Below, piece by piece: positions 38,373-47,470 of a stretch of 64,000 nucleotides of DNA (the first letter of the stretch is position 1; each line of letters begins with the position of its first letter). The DNA lies in the NCBI GenBank assembly GCA_947259075.1, contig CAMYKQ010000017.1:46728-110727 (forward strand). The letters run 5' to 3'. The notes under the pieces are model-generated. The model was not told the origin of the DNA. It did not search any database and saw nothing but the letters and a program-made list of their open reading frames with translations. The DNA is from an uncultured Gammaproteobacteria bacterium (lineage in GTDB: Bacteria; Pseudomonadota; Gammaproteobacteria; DRLM01). Both the position numbers and the translations under genes were made by a program.

Positions 38373-39377
38373 ATGTTGAAAGGGATATTCACTACTGCGC
38401 TGTTATTCGTTTTCGCACAGCCTGCCTTTGCGGCCACCACTTTAAAAATCGCCACCATCGCCCCCGACGGCACCAGCTGGATGCAGGCGCTGCGCAAAGG
38501 CGGCGACGACATCGCCCAGCGCACCGACGGCCGCGTCAAACTGCGCTTCTTCCCCGGCGGCGTGATGGGCAATGACAAAAGCGTATTGCGTAAAATCCGC
38601 GTCGGCCAGTTACAAGGCGGCGTCATCGTCAGCGGCGGCCTCACCGAGGTCTATCCCGACGTGGCGCTGTACAACATCCCATTTACCTTCCGCTCTTATC
38701 AAGAAGTCGATTACGTGCGTGAGCGCATGGACACGCAGTTGATAAAGGGTTTGGCGGAAAACGGCTTCATCAGTTTCGGCTTGAGCGAAGGCGGCTTCGC
38801 CTATTTAATGTCCAACCGCGCGGTGCGCAGCCTGGATGATTTGAAGGGCAAAAAAGTCTGGGTGCCGGACGATGACCTCGTCAGCCGCGTCGCCATTGAA
38901 TCCACCGGGGTCTCGCCGATTCCGCTACCGCTCACCGACGTGCTCACCGGCCTGCAAACCGGCCTCATCGACACCATCGCCGGCTCCGCCATCGGCGCCA
39001 TCGCCCTGCAGTGGCACCCGCAAGTGAAGTATTTGGTGGACGAACCCCTGGTGTATCTCTACGCCACGCTCGTCATCGACGCCAAAGCCTACGCGCGCAT
39101 CAGCGCCGCGGACCAAGCCATCATGCACGAGGTGATGGACGCGGTGTTTCTAAAACTCAACAAACAAAACCGCATCGACGACGCCGCCGCGCGTCAAGCG
39201 CTCAAGGCGCAAGGCATACAATTCGTCGCGCCCACCCCGGAATCACAACAGCGCAAGGTTGAAATACAGGCCGAAGTCGAACACCGCCTGCTAAAACAAG
39301 AAATCCTTTCACCCAAACTGGTGCAAGCATTGAAAGAACACCTCAATAGCCAACGTCAGGCGCGCGTCACGCCCTGA
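38373..39377 (+). CDS. TRAP transporter substrate-binding protein (DctP family)
   Basis: Periplasmic solute receptor, 334 residues. Signal peptide ending FAQPAFAATTLKIAT; conserved YNIPFTFRSYQEVDYV and KGKKVWVPDDD segments and the LPLTDVLTGLQTGLIDTIAG block with the usual carboxylate-binding region of DctP proteins. The ligand is probably an organic acid; the exact compound is not readable. GGAG precedes the ATG. It lies between TatT and the Q subunit. Confidence 0.92.
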   Translation: MLKGIFTTALLFVFAQPAFAATTLKIATIAPDGTSWMQALRKGGDDIAQRTDGRVKLRFFPGGVMGNDKSVLRKIRVGQLQGGVIVSGGLTEVYPDVALYNIPFTFRSYQEVDYVRERMDTQLIKGLAENGFISFGLSEGGFAYLMSNRAVRSLDDLKGKKVWVPDDDLVSRVAIESTGVSPIPLPLTDVLTGLQTGLIDTIAGSAIGAIALQWHPQVKYLVDEPLVYLYATLVIDAKAYARISAADQAIMHEVMDAVFLKLNKQNRIDDAAARQALKAQGIQFVAPTPESQQRKVEIQAEVEHRLLKQEILSPKLVQALKEHLNSQRQARVTP

Positions 39378-39391
39378 GTTATCGCGCCCTC

Positions 39392-39901
39392 ATGTCCAGC
39401 CCCCCGCCCACCTGGCTAGCACGCGGCAAGCGCGTCGTCGCCTGGCTAGAAGACAGCGTGCTCGTGAGCCTGCTGCTGGCGATGATCCTGGTCGCCACGG
39501 CGCAAATCCTGCTGCGCAATGTGTGGGACAGCGGCCTGGCTTGGGGCGACCCTTTCACCAAGGTGATGGTGCTGTGGCTCGGCATGCTCGGCGCCATGGT
39601 GGCCAGCCGCAACAACAATCACATCAATATCGACCTGCTTTCACGCTTTCTACCGCCCAAGATTAAAAGCCTCAGTCAAGTCATCAATGCCACTTTCACC
39701 GCTGTTGTCTGTGGCGTCATCACTTATCACGCCGCGCGCCTGGTCTTGATCGACAAGGACGCGGGCACCACCGCCTTCGTCAACGTGCCCACTTGGGTGT
39801 GCGAGCTCATCATCCCCATCGGCTTCGCCGTCATTGGCCTGCGCTACGCGGCCATCGCCGTCTCCGGGCTCATCCCGCGCGGTGAGCGCCACACACCATG
39901 A
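39392..39901 (+). CDS. TRAP transporter small permease (DctQ family)
   Basis: A 169-residue membrane protein with four predicted helices and the DctQ signature WGDPFTKVMVLWLGMLGAMV, followed by ASRNNNHINIDLLSRFLPP. Its stop overlaps the dctM start by 4 nt, indicating translational coupling. Confidence 0.92.
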   Translation: MSSPPPTWLARGKRVVAWLEDSVLVSLLLAMILVATAQILLRNVWDSGLAWGDPFTKVMVLWLGMLGAMVASRNNNHINIDLLSRFLPPKIKSLSQVINATFTAVVCGVITYHAARLVLIDKDAGTTAFVNVPTWVCELIIPIGFAVIGLRYAAIAVSGLIPRGERHTP

Positions 39902-41175
39902 TTATCGCCAGTCTGATTCTCATCGTCCTCGCCTTGCTGGGCGCACCGCTGTTCGCGGTGATCGCGGCGGGCACGCTGCTGGCCTTTTATCAAGCGGACA
40001 CCGATCTGGCGGTGGTGGCCATCGAAATATTCCGCCTCGCGGAGATGCCCATGCTCATGGCCATTCCGCTCTTCACTTTCGCGGGCTATATGCTCAGCGA
40101 AAGCCAGGCGCCGACACGGCTGGTGAATCTCAGTCACGCCTTGCTCGGCTGGCTGCCGGGCGGTTTGGCCATCGTCGCCCTCGCGAGCTGCGCCTTATTC
40201 ACCGCCTTCACCGGTGCGTCCGGTGTCACTATCATCGCGCTCGGGGCGCTGCTGTATCCGGCGCTGGCGCAAGCGGGCTACAACGAGCGTTTCAATCTCG
40301 GCCTCATCACCACCTCCGGCAGTTTGGGTTTATTATTCGCGCCTTCGCTGCCCTTGATTCTCTACACCGTCATCGCGCAGCAACTCAGCATCGGCCGCCC
40401 CTTCTCCGTAGAAGATATGTTTCTCGCCGGGGTGCTGCCCGGCATATTGATGCTAGTCCTGCTCGCCGGCTGGAGCCTGTGGGTCAACCGTCAACAAAGA
40501 CTGACCCCTTTCGTCTGGCGCGACGCCCGCCGCGCGCTCTATGCCGCGCGCTGGGAATTGCCCCTGCCCTTCATCGTGCTGGGCGGGATTTACAGCGGTT
40601 ATTTCGCGATCTCGGAGGCGGCGGCGGTCACCGCGCTGTACGTCATCATCGTCGAAGTCCTGCTCTATCGCGAGATCACACCGCGGCAATTACCGCGCAT
40701 CATGCGCGACTCGATGGTCTTGGTCGGCGCCCTGCTCATCATTCTCGGCGTGTCCCTCGCCTCTACCAATTACCTCATTGACGCCGACGTGCCCACCCGT
40801 TTGTTCGAGACCACTAAAGAGTACGTAAGCAATCCGCTGACCTTTCTGCTTCTGCTCAATCTCTTTTTATTAATATTGGGCGCGATGCTCGACATCTTCT
40901 CGGCGCTGGTGATCGTGGTGCCCTTGTTATTGCCCGTCGCCATCGGCTACGGCGTCGACCCGGTACACCTCGGCATCATCTTCCTCGCCAATATGCAGCT
41001 CGGCTATTTCACCCCGCCGGTGGGACTGAATCTATTCATCGCCAGCTACCGTTTCAAAAAACCGGTGATGGAAATCTACCGCGCCACCCTGCCCTTCTTC
41101 ACGCTGCTGCTCATCGCCGTGCTCATCATCACCTATTGGCCCGCGCTGTCATTGTGGCTGGCGGGAAGACTGTAG
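39898..41175 (+). CDS. TRAP transporter large permease (DctM family)
   Basis: A 425-residue, about twelve-helix permease that carries the Na+-coupled transport. It shows FTGASGVTIIALGALLYP, ITTSGSLGLLFAPSLPLI and the C-terminal FLANMQLGYFTPPVGLNLF motif typical of DctM. Overlaps dctQ by 4 nt; convergent with nrtD. Confidence 0.94.
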   Translation: MIIASLILIVLALLGAPLFAVIAAGTLLAFYQADTDLAVVAIEIFRLAEMPMLMAIPLFTFAGYMLSESQAPTRLVNLSHALLGWLPGGLAIVALASCALFTAFTGASGVTIIALGALLYPALAQAGYNERFNLGLITTSGSLGLLFAPSLPLILYTVIAQQLSIGRPFSVEDMFLAGVLPGILMLVLLAGWSLWVNRQQRLTPFVWRDARRALYAARWELPLPFIVLGGIYSGYFAISEAAAVTALYVIIVEVLLYREITPRQLPRIMRDSMVLVGALLIILGVSLASTNYLIDADVPTRLFETTKEYVSNPLTFLLLLNLFLLILGAMLDIFSALVIVVPLLLPVAIGYGVDPVHLGIIFLANMQLGYFTPPVGLNLFIASYRFKKPVMEIYRATLPFFTLLLIAVLIITYWPALSLWLAGRL

Positions 41176-41224
41176 CCCCGGGCGGCGTTAAACGGCGCGG
41201 CGTTTGCGGCCGCCCCGCCATGCA

Positions 41225-42025
41225 TCAGGCGGCCTCCCCCGCCGGCCGGCGCTGACGCTCATAGAGGAAACGCAAGACCTCGGCGCGGTAATGGTTGTAG
41301 GCGCCGTCATCCGCCAAGGCCAAGCGCTGACGCGGCCGCGCCAAATCAATCCGCAGGATCTCGCCGATGGAGGCGGCGGGGCCATTCGTCATCATCACGA
41401 TGCGATCGGACAACAGCACCGCCTCATCGACATCATGGGTAATCATGATGACGGTATTCTTCAAACGCGCGTGTATCTCCATGAGTGAGTCCTGCAGGTG
41501 CGCACGGGTCAAGGCGTCGAGTGCGCCGAAAGGTTCGTCCATCAACAGTACCTTGGGCTCCATCGCCAAGGCCCGCGCGATGCCCACCCGTTGTTTCATA
41601 CCGCCCGAAATTTCCGACGGGCGTTTGTCCAGGGCGTGCTCCATATGCACCAGCGCAAGATTCTCCACGGTCCAGTCGTGACGTTCCTTTTTACTCTTGC
41701 AGGAGGAGAACACTTTATCCACCGCCAGGCGGACATTGTCGTAGACGCTAAGCCAGGGCAGCAGCGAATGATTTTGAAACACTACGGCGCGGTCCGGGCC
41801 CGGCGTATTCACCTCTCTGTTCTCCAGCAGCACCCCGCCGGCGCTGGCCTGCAACAGCCCGGCGACGATGTTCAATACCGTCGACTTGCCACAGCCGGAA
41901 TGGCCGATGATGGAGATGAACTCGCCCTTATCGATGCGCATGCTGACCTCATCGAGGGCGCAGAAGGCGCCGCTCTTGGTGTTGAAGGTCATATTGATAT
42001 TTTCCAGACTCAAATAACTGTTCAT
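41225..42025 (-). CDS. nrtD: Nitrate ABC transporter ATP-binding protein (NrtD/SsuB type)
   Basis: A 266-residue ATPase with Walker A (GHSGCGKSTVLN), Q-loop (VFQNHSLLPWLSV), signature EISGGMKQRVGIARAL and Walker B (VLLMDEPFGALDALT), then ITHDVDEAVLLSDRIV. It belongs to the nitrate/sulfonate/taurine subfamily. It lacks the NrtA-like regulatory extension of cyanobacterial NrtC. GAGGACGC precedes the ATG. Last gene of nrtA-nrtB-nrtD. Confidence 0.93.
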   Translation of the reverse strand: MNSYLSLENINMTFNTKSGAFCALDEVSMRIDKGEFISIIGHSGCGKSTVLNIVAGLLQASAGGVLLENREVNTPGPDRAVVFQNHSLLPWLSVYDNVRLAVDKVFSSCKSKKERHDWTVENLALVHMEHALDKRPSEISGGMKQRVGIARALAMEPKVLLMDEPFGALDALTRAHLQDSLMEIHARLKNTVIMITHDVDEAVLLSDRIVMMTNGPAASIGEILRIDLARPRQRLALADDGAYNHYRAEVLRFLYERQRRPAGEAA

Positions 42026-42086
42026 CTTAGCGTCCTCACAATGTTAATTCCGGGATGATTGACGTGCCGCCGCTGATTCAGCGGGT

Positions 42087-42998
42087 TTAAGCGCGGCTGT
42101 AGTCATAACGCTTCTGCACCGCGCTCATGATCCCATCCAAGACGATGCCCACCAGGCCGATCAAGACAATACAAACGATGATGGCGGGTACGCTCAAATT
42201 ATTCCATTCATCCCAGATATAGAAACCGATGCCGATTCCGCCGGTGAGCATCTCCGCCGCTACGATCACCATCCAAGCGATACTGAGCGACAGGCGCATG
42301 CCGGTGATGATGTAAGGCAAGGTCGCGGGCAAAAGGATCTTGCGCGCGATCTCCAGCTTGCCCAGACGCAGTACCGCGGCCACGTTCAAATAATCCTTGG
42401 GCACCGCCTGCACGCCGGCCGCGGTATTCACCAGGGTCGGCCAGATGCAGGTAATAAAAATTACGAAGATCGCCGACGGATCCACCGAACGGAATAGCAA
42501 CAAGCCGATGGGCAACCACGCCAGCGGGCTGACCGGCCGCAGGATTTGTATCAGCGGCTGCCACGCGGCGTGAAAGGTCGGGCTCATGCCCATCAAAAAA
42601 CCGATGGGCACACCGATCAACACCGCCAAACCGAAACCCGCCATGACGCGGCCCAAGGAATACAACACCTGCCAGGCCACCCCCATGTCATTGGGCCCAT
42701 TATCGGCGAGAGGATCGGAGAAAATCTCCACCGCCTTGTCCCAGGTCACGGCCGGGGCGGGAATCTCCTGCACCACTTGCACATGAATGAACTGCCAAAT
42801 CGCAATGACGATGGCGAAGGTCAACGCGGGCAGCATCACCGCCTTCAAAGCCGCGGACCAGCGTTCGCGATTATTACCCGTTTTAACGACGGGCGGCATT
42901 GAAGGCGGCGTCACGCTCGCATCGGCTTGCTGCATCACCGCCGCCGCCTTCTCTTTATCAACAACCGTTTTTTCCAAACGCACCACATTGTTTCTCAT
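42087..42998 (-). CDS. nrtB: Nitrate ABC transporter permease
   Basis: A 303-residue inner membrane permease, six predicted helices, with the EAA-like loop LGKLEIARKILLPATLPYIITG and ending AVQKRYDYSR. The first about 45 residues are hydrophilic and cytoplasmic. ATG 42998 is chosen for its GGGGAGAG Shine-Dalgarno sequence; an upstream in-frame TTG has none. It starts 27 nt after nrtA. Confidence 0.93.
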   Translation of the reverse strand: MRNNVVRLEKTVVDKEKAAAVMQQADASVTPPSMPPVVKTGNNRERWSAALKAVMLPALTFAIVIAIWQFIHVQVVQEIPAPAVTWDKAVEIFSDPLADNGPNDMGVAWQVLYSLGRVMAGFGLAVLIGVPIGFLMGMSPTFHAAWQPLIQILRPVSPLAWLPIGLLLFRSVDPSAIFVIFITCIWPTLVNTAAGVQAVPKDYLNVAAVLRLGKLEIARKILLPATLPYIITGMRLSLSIAWMVIVAAEMLTGGIGIGFYIWDEWNNLSVPAIIVCIVLIGLVGIVLDGIMSAVQKRYDYSRA

Positions 42999-43025
42999 AA
43001 GTGCTCTCCCCAATAAAACCCGTCA

Positions 43026-44441
43026 TTAACTATTGAGTTTGGCCAAGTCGGCCAAGGATATTTTCATCGCGTGCATCTTGAATCCGCGGAGATAATCGAC
43101 GAGCTTCGCGGGGTCATAGGACATGCCGTCGAAGAATTTATCCGGCCCCATGGCGATGGGCTGAGTGGCCTCTTTCAGCGTCCATAGCCCGCCGTGCGTG
43201 CCTTCGGTCTTGCTGTCGATAGTGGGATAGGCGATGCCCAGGGTCTTGGCCGCGTCGCGATAGATATCCGGGCGATACACCGAGGCCGCTGCTTTTTTAA
43301 TATCCAGCGCCTGTTCGATCTGACCCCAGCGGATCATCTGGGTGATGAACCATTCCGCATGCGACAGCCAGGGGAAGGTCGCGGCGTAGCGATAAAACAC
43401 ATTGAAGTCCGGCAGCGGCCGCGCGGCCTCTTTCTTCGCATATTGGAAGGTCCCGGTCATCGACATCTTCACTACATCCTCCGGCGCGTTGACGTAGGAT
43501 TTTTGCGAGATGATCTTCACCACCTCCATGCGGTTTTCCGGCTGATCCATCCACTGCGCCGCCTCGATCAAGGCCATCACCGCGGCCTTATGGGTGTTGG
43601 GATATTTCTCCGCCCACTCCAGATTGACGCCGAAGACCTTCTCCGGATTGTTATTCCAGATTTCGTAATTGGTGATCAAGGTGCGGCCCAGACCGGCTTG
43701 CACCGCACGCTCGTTCCAAGGCTCACCCACGCAATAGCCGACGATGTTATTGGATCGGAGATTGGCCACCATCTGCGGCGGCGGGATCACGATCAGGCGC
43801 ACGTCCTGATCGGGATCGATGCCGGCGGAGGCCATCCAGTAACGCAACTCGTAATTATGCGTGGAAACCGGAAACACCATGGCGAAGGTCATGGGCTCAC
43901 GGCCCTTGGCCTTGTCCTCGTCGATCACTTTTTTCAAGGCGCGCGCCGACACCGGTGATTCCTTCATCGCCGCGGGATCGGCCTTCACCATGCGCTCATA
44001 CAATTCATTGGAGACGGTGATGGCGTTGCCGTTGAGGTCCATGCTGTAGGCCGTCACCGTGGGCTTGGGGATGGCACCCACACCCAAGGTCGCGGCGATG
44101 GGCATGCCCGCCAGCATATGCGCGCCATCCAAGGCGCCGATGGAAACCTTGTCGCGGATATTGGCCCACGACGCCTCCTTGGAGATCGTGACGTCGAGGC
44201 CGTGTTTTTTGAAATAGCCTTTTTCCGCGGCCACCACCAAGGGGGCGCAATCGGTAAGCGGAATGATGCCGAAGGTCAACCGCGTCTTTTCCAAACCCTC
44301 GCTGCCCGCGGCCCAGGCGGCGCTGCGCATCCCCGCCGGCAGCATGCTCATAACCGCCGAAGCACCCAGCACCATGCCGGTACTCTGTAAAAAACGGCGG
44401 CGGCTAAGGGTGAGTTTGTCGTCATCACGTTGATCGCTCAT
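43026..44441 (-). CDS. nrtA: Nitrate-binding protein NrtA, Tat-exported
   Basis: Solute receptor of the ABC nitrate importer. The 471-residue protein has a twin-arginine signal (LTLSRRRFLQSTGMVLGASAV), then LTFGIIPLTDCAPLVVAAEK, ASWANIRDKVSIGALDGAHM and YCVGEPWNERAVQAG, landmarks of the NrtA/NasS family. The exported signal argues for NrtA over the cytoplasmic sensor NasS. ATG 44441 has GGAGACC upstream. The gene is preceded by a two-hairpin antiterminator leader and a sigma-54 promoter, so it should need both nitrogen limitation and NasT. Confidence 0.94.
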   Translation of the reverse strand: MSDQRDDDKLTLSRRRFLQSTGMVLGASAVMSMLPAGMRSAAWAAGSEGLEKTRLTFGIIPLTDCAPLVVAAEKGYFKKHGLDVTISKEASWANIRDKVSIGALDGAHMLAGMPIAATLGVGAIPKPTVTAYSMDLNGNAITVSNELYERMVKADPAAMKESPVSARALKKVIDEDKAKGREPMTFAMVFPVSTHNYELRYWMASAGIDPDQDVRLIVIPPPQMVANLRSNNIVGYCVGEPWNERAVQAGLGRTLITNYEIWNNNPEKVFGVNLEWAEKYPNTHKAAVMALIEAAQWMDQPENRMEVVKIISQKSYVNAPEDVVKMSMTGTFQYAKKEAARPLPDFNVFYRYAATFPWLSHAEWFITQMIRWGQIEQALDIKKAAASVYRPDIYRDAAKTLGIAYPTIDSKTEGTHGGLWTLKEATQPIAMGPDKFFDGMSYDPAKLVDYLRGFKMHAMKISLADLAKLNS

Positions 44442-44479
44442 TGAGGTCTCCTTAAATGTTTTTAGAACACGCTTCAAGC

Positions 44480-44527
44480 AAAAAAAAACGTCTATCTCCA
44501 CCGGAATAAACCCGATATCTGATAGAC
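44480..44527 (-). terminator. Attenuator terminator in the nrtA leader
   Basis: Stem GTCTATC/GATAGAC (44527-44521 with 44496-44490), extended by an inner ATCGG/CCGGT pairing, followed by a G and a run of eight or more T residues on the reverse strand. It lies about 40 nt before the nrtA ATG and shares bases with antiterminator hairpin P2. Confidence 0.85.
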
Positions 44528-44563
44528 GCCGTTGTCTAGGTGATGGACCGCCGTTGGCCCATC
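44480..44563 (-). promoter_or_regulatory. ANTAR-type antiterminator leader of nrtABD
   Basis: Reading the reverse strand: hairpin P1 (44563-44542) has an 8-bp stem GATGGGCC/GGTCCATC with one G-U pair and the six-base loop AACGGC; hairpin P2 (44538-44523) has stem TAGAC/GTCTA and the same loop. Both loops have A at position 1 and G at position 4, the pattern bound by ANTAR proteins. The 3' arm of P2 (GTCTA) is also the 5' arm of the terminator that follows (44527-44490), so P2 and the terminator exclude each other. The nasT product would stabilise P1-P2 and allow read-through. Confidence 0.88.
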
Positions 44564-44614
44564 GTGGTATTCGTTGCCGCGGCGCGTACTTTACGCCGCC
44601 TGTAATCTGTATAA

Positions 44615-44631
44615 GGCAAGCCTCGTACCAA
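44615..44631 (-). promoter_or_regulatory. Sigma-54 promoter of nrtABD
   Basis: Reverse strand TTGGTACGAGGCTTGCC, with GG-N10-GC spacing and TTGC at -12. The start point would fall near 44604, about 40 nt before the first leader hairpin. No clear GCAC-N7-GTGC dyad was found upstream, though TGCACTGAATTGGATGC near 44.74 kb is close. Confidence 0.7.
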
Positions 44632-44941
44632 CTCGAGAATTTATCCGCGCCAAACCGTCCCCTGCCTATAAATATAGGGCTGCGGGCGTATTGCACAGAT
44701 AGGGATGCCTGGCCATAAGACCGTCGTGGCGCCAGCGTGATGCACTGAATTGGATGCTTAGCCTGCGGGCGCCGCCTATTTTAGTGCGCGTACCGCGGGA
44801 TCACGGCGCCCACCCCTAAGCGCATGCTTGTTCATGGATCAAACCAGGCCATCATGCGCACGGCGTGAGGCACGCCCGCCACCCTTTAATCCGGATTGCC
44901 GCGGCCGCAGCGCATCCCTGCTCTGCGGTCTCAGCGCAACA

Positions 44942-45367
44942 CTAAGCCGCGGCCGAGGCGTCCTGCATGGCCCCGGCCAGCAGGCCGTAAACCGCCACCC
45001 ACGCCGCTTCAACTTCCGTAGTGAACTCTTCGCCCAAGCCCTGATCCAGGGTCCACAATAGGGCGGCGGCCACGGTGTCGTAGTCCTTGGGCTTGACGCC
45101 ATAAGCCTTATGGCGGATGCCGAGGGCCTGCACCGCGGGCACGATCTCATCAATACGGTCGAGGCTGTTGACCGCGATGCCGATCATGCCCATCAATTTG
45201 CGCCCTTGTTCTTTCATATCGCTGACGAACAAACCCTTGAGCACGGGGTCAAGCTCGAAGAGCCGCGCGTAAAACAAGGCCGCCGCCTCTTCGGCGATGG
45301 GCGTCACCTTGGCCCAAGAAGTTTTTACCGCGATGATGTGTTGCGGTGTCACTGGAGTCGCTGACAT
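44942..45367 (-). CDS. Single-domain globin
   Basis: A 141-residue globin of the flavohemoglobin-like class without the reductase domain. It has AALFYARLFELDPVLKGLF (B-C-D region with Tyr and Phe positions used in ligand binding) and ALGIRHKAYGVKPKDYDTV, which carries the proximal His. Such globins oxidise or bind nitric oxide when given a reductase. ATG 45367 is preferred with AAAGGAATGG upstream over starts at 45373 and 45382. Last gene of the redox operon; its 47-nt distance from the heme lipoprotein gene fits co-transcription. Likely task: protection from NO formed from nitrite (inference). Confidence 0.88.
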   Translation of the reverse strand: MSATPVTPQHIIAVKTSWAKVTPIAEEAAALFYARLFELDPVLKGLFVSDMKEQGRKLMGMIGIAVNSLDRIDEIVPAVQALGIRHKAYGVKPKDYDTVAAALLWTLDQGLGEEFTTEVEAAWVAVYGLLAGAMQDASAAA

Positions 45368-45414
45368 AGCCATTCCTTTCATTTATTAAGTGGTCTTATT
45401 CAAACTGACGGTTC

Positions 45415-45999
45415 TCAAGTCAAGGGGATACGCACCACCACGCCGCCCATGACATCGCCGATCTTGAAATCGCTGCGCGGCGTGTCGGGATGATCGTTGT
45501 GACATTTGACACAAGCGGGGGCTACCGCCACGTCGGGATAGACCGCGGTGAAATAGCGCGTGCCGCCCAGCTGCTCCTCGCCGTAATAGTTTTTCCCCGG
45601 ATTATCGGCGATGAACTGCAGACCGGCTTTCTCAGTTTCGGTCTTGGGATTGTTCTGTTTATTCACCGGCCACAGCGACAACAGGGAATAACTGAAGATC
45701 GCGCCCTTCTCCGCCACCCGCTCCGCCCCGTAACGGAACATCTGCGCCGGCAGCACCAGCGCCTTGTCATCCTGCCAATGTTCGCTGGCCTTGATGAGCT
45801 TCTCGTCATTCTGCAAGCGGTTGATGATCAGCCGGGTGTAGACCGTGCGGTCCGCCTCCATCACCGCGAACAAGGAATCGGCCATGACCTGCGGGCTGAT
45901 GCCCGTCTGCGCCGCTTTTTCTTCTCCGCAACCCGCCAGCGCCATACTCACGGCAACAAGGGGCAACACACTTACCATTTTCATTTTCGCTATCTTCAT
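45415..45999 (-). CDS. DUF3365 (Tll0287-like) single-heme c-type lipoprotein
   Basis: A 194-residue exported protein: signal peptide with lipobox LAGC (Cys24), a PAS-like DUF3365 core with helical N-terminal part (MADSLFAVMEADRTVYTRLI), GKNYYGEEQLGGTRYFTAVYP, and one heme site PACVKCH (163-167) near the C-terminus, ending GVVVRIPL. Related domains sense redox state or gas ligands. AGGAG lies 9 nt before the ATG. Anchored in the periplasm next to the 11-heme cytochrome gene, it may relay electrons or sense the operon's substrate. Confidence 0.85.
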   Translation of the reverse strand: MKIAKMKMVSVLPLVAVSMALAGCGEEKAAQTGISPQVMADSLFAVMEADRTVYTRLIINRLQNDEKLIKASEHWQDDKALVLPAQMFRYGAERVAEKGAIFSYSLLSLWPVNKQNNPKTETEKAGLQFIADNPGKNYYGEEQLGGTRYFTAVYPDVAVAPACVKCHNDHPDTPRSDFKIGDVMGGVVVRIPLT

Positions 46000-46078
46000 C
46001 TTTGCATCTCCTCTGTAGTGACTAAATGGATCAACTCAAGGCGGGTCTCCGCGACCCGCCGGCAACACGCGGACTCTT

Positions 46079-47461
46079 TCATGAAGGCGGTCCGTCTCCG
46101 CCACGCTTGCCCTTCTCCAGGGCACGGCGCTGCGCCATCTCGATACTTTCTACATGGCGCGCGGGACGGCCGCTGAAATTGGCGCGCACTAAATCCGCAT
46201 CGGCGAGGGCGTCCAGCGCGTAGCCCAGGCCGTGGCAGTGCATGCAGACACTGCGCAGCATCTTTTCATTGGGACGGAGATTGTCGTTCTGGTTGTGTTG
46301 CACCCGCACCCGCGTGCGTCCTTCTTCCCGCCGCGTCTCGCGCGGCAAGTGGCAGGTGGCGCAAGACACACCGCTGTCCGCGGGCGCCGCGCCGTTGATT
46401 TCGTTCTCCCACAAATGGAAATGCGCCGACTGACGATAGGCGCGGCTGTGTTCATCGTCGTGACAGCCGAGACAGGACTCCACCGCGGCGCGGCGGGTAT
46501 CGGCCTCATGGGGACGGTGGCAACTGCCGCAATTCAATTCCTTGTCGTGCGCGAGGGGCTTCATGGGCTGACGCGCGACGGCGGGACGCATCGCGGGTAA
46601 ATTCAGCGCGAGACGCATGCCGTGGCGGCCCGCGCCGAAGCCCGTCATCTCCGGCGCGTGGCAATTCGCGCACACCTGATAGGCCGGCCGCTCACGCCAA
46701 ATCTTTTCACCCGCCGCCTGCTTTTCTTGATGGCAAGCGCTGCAATTGACACCGGCGGCGGCGTGGCCGGAGGCCGCCCATTGGTGGCTATTTAAGGCAT
46801 CGCCCCGTTGCACCCGCGGCGCGTCCGCCGCCGCGGCGCCCAAGGGCGTTTGCGGATAAGTCCCGCCCGCGCGCAAGAGACTCACCGCATTGCGCGCCGG
46901 CAGCCATGCGCTTGCCACGATCTCGGGCTCACCGGCGTGCTTGGTGAGAAAGTCTTCATAGAGGCCGCGATTGTCGTGGTAGTTGTGACAACCCGCGGCG
47001 GCGCAGCCGTCGAATTTCATGCCCTGATGACTCTTGCGGTCCTTGGCGATGTCCTGATGACAGTAGACGCAGAAATCGGCCGCAAGGGTGACGCCCATGA
47101 CGCCGGCGCGGCGCGGCACATGTTCCGCATGGCAGGTGATACACAGACGCGCATCCAGCACCGCCAGTCGCGTGGCATTACGCGGGTCGGTGAATTTGCT
47201 CTTGGGGTGGGCGTCGTCGGCGCGTTTGAGTTCCGCGCCGTGGCATTTGACGCAAGAATCTTGCAGCACCGCGTCGCCGCCGAATCCGGTTTCACCATGG
47301 CAAGCGGGGCAGGCCATCTCGATCTGATAATGGCCGTGGCTGGTCTCACCGGGCAGATAAAGTGTTTTGTCCGAACCCAGCAACCCCTCGGCGCAATACA
47401 GCGCCAGGGCCGTGCTCAACAGCCCCCATAACATCCAGCGTTGTCCCGTTTTAATCGCCAT
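46079..47461 (-). CDS. Undecaheme c-type cytochrome
   Basis: A 460-residue periplasmic cytochrome with an N-terminal signal or anchor (about residues 8-27). Ten CXXCH sites start at residues 51, 70, 107, 131, 240, 264, 311, 330, 367 and 406, and one CX4CH (CAAAGCH) at 153-159, so eleven hemes are expected. There is no CXXCK as in NrfA. A His-rich spacer region (HFHLWENEING near 349) precedes the last two sites. It starts 9 nt after the fused flavoprotein gene. It is not a family I can name; it may be the electron acceptor of the membrane heme pair or the catalytic unit itself. Confidence 0.85.
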   Translation of the reverse strand: MAIKTGQRWMLWGLLSTALALYCAEGLLGSDKTLYLPGETSHGHYQIEMACPACHGETGFGGDAVLQDSCVKCHGAELKRADDAHPKSKFTDPRNATRLAVLDARLCITCHAEHVPRRAGVMGVTLAADFCVYCHQDIAKDRKSHQGMKFDGCAAAGCHNYHDNRGLYEDFLTKHAGEPEIVASAWLPARNAVSLLRAGGTYPQTPLGAAAADAPRVQRGDALNSHQWAASGHAAAGVNCSACHQEKQAAGEKIWRERPAYQVCANCHAPEMTGFGAGRHGMRLALNLPAMRPAVARQPMKPLAHDKELNCGSCHRPHEADTRRAAVESCLGCHDDEHSRAYRQSAHFHLWENEINGAAPADSGVSCATCHLPRETRREEGRTRVRVQHNQNDNLRPNEKMLRSVCMHCHGLGYALDALADADLVRANFSGRPARHVESIEMAQRRALEKGKRGGDGPPS

Positions 47462-47470
47462 GCGCGCCGC

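Noticed and set aside
43026..44441. NasS, the nitrate sensor partner of NasT
   Set aside because: The twin-arginine signal and position before permease and ATPase genes indicate the exported receptor NrtA.
43026..44696. Longer NrtA reading frame starting at 44696
   Set aside because: It would translate through the antiterminator hairpins and terminator; the Tat signal and Shine-Dalgarno sequence fix the start at 44441.
46079..47461. NrfA-type ammonia-forming nitrite reductase
   Set aside because: No CXXCK heme site and too many hemes; the name cannot be supported.
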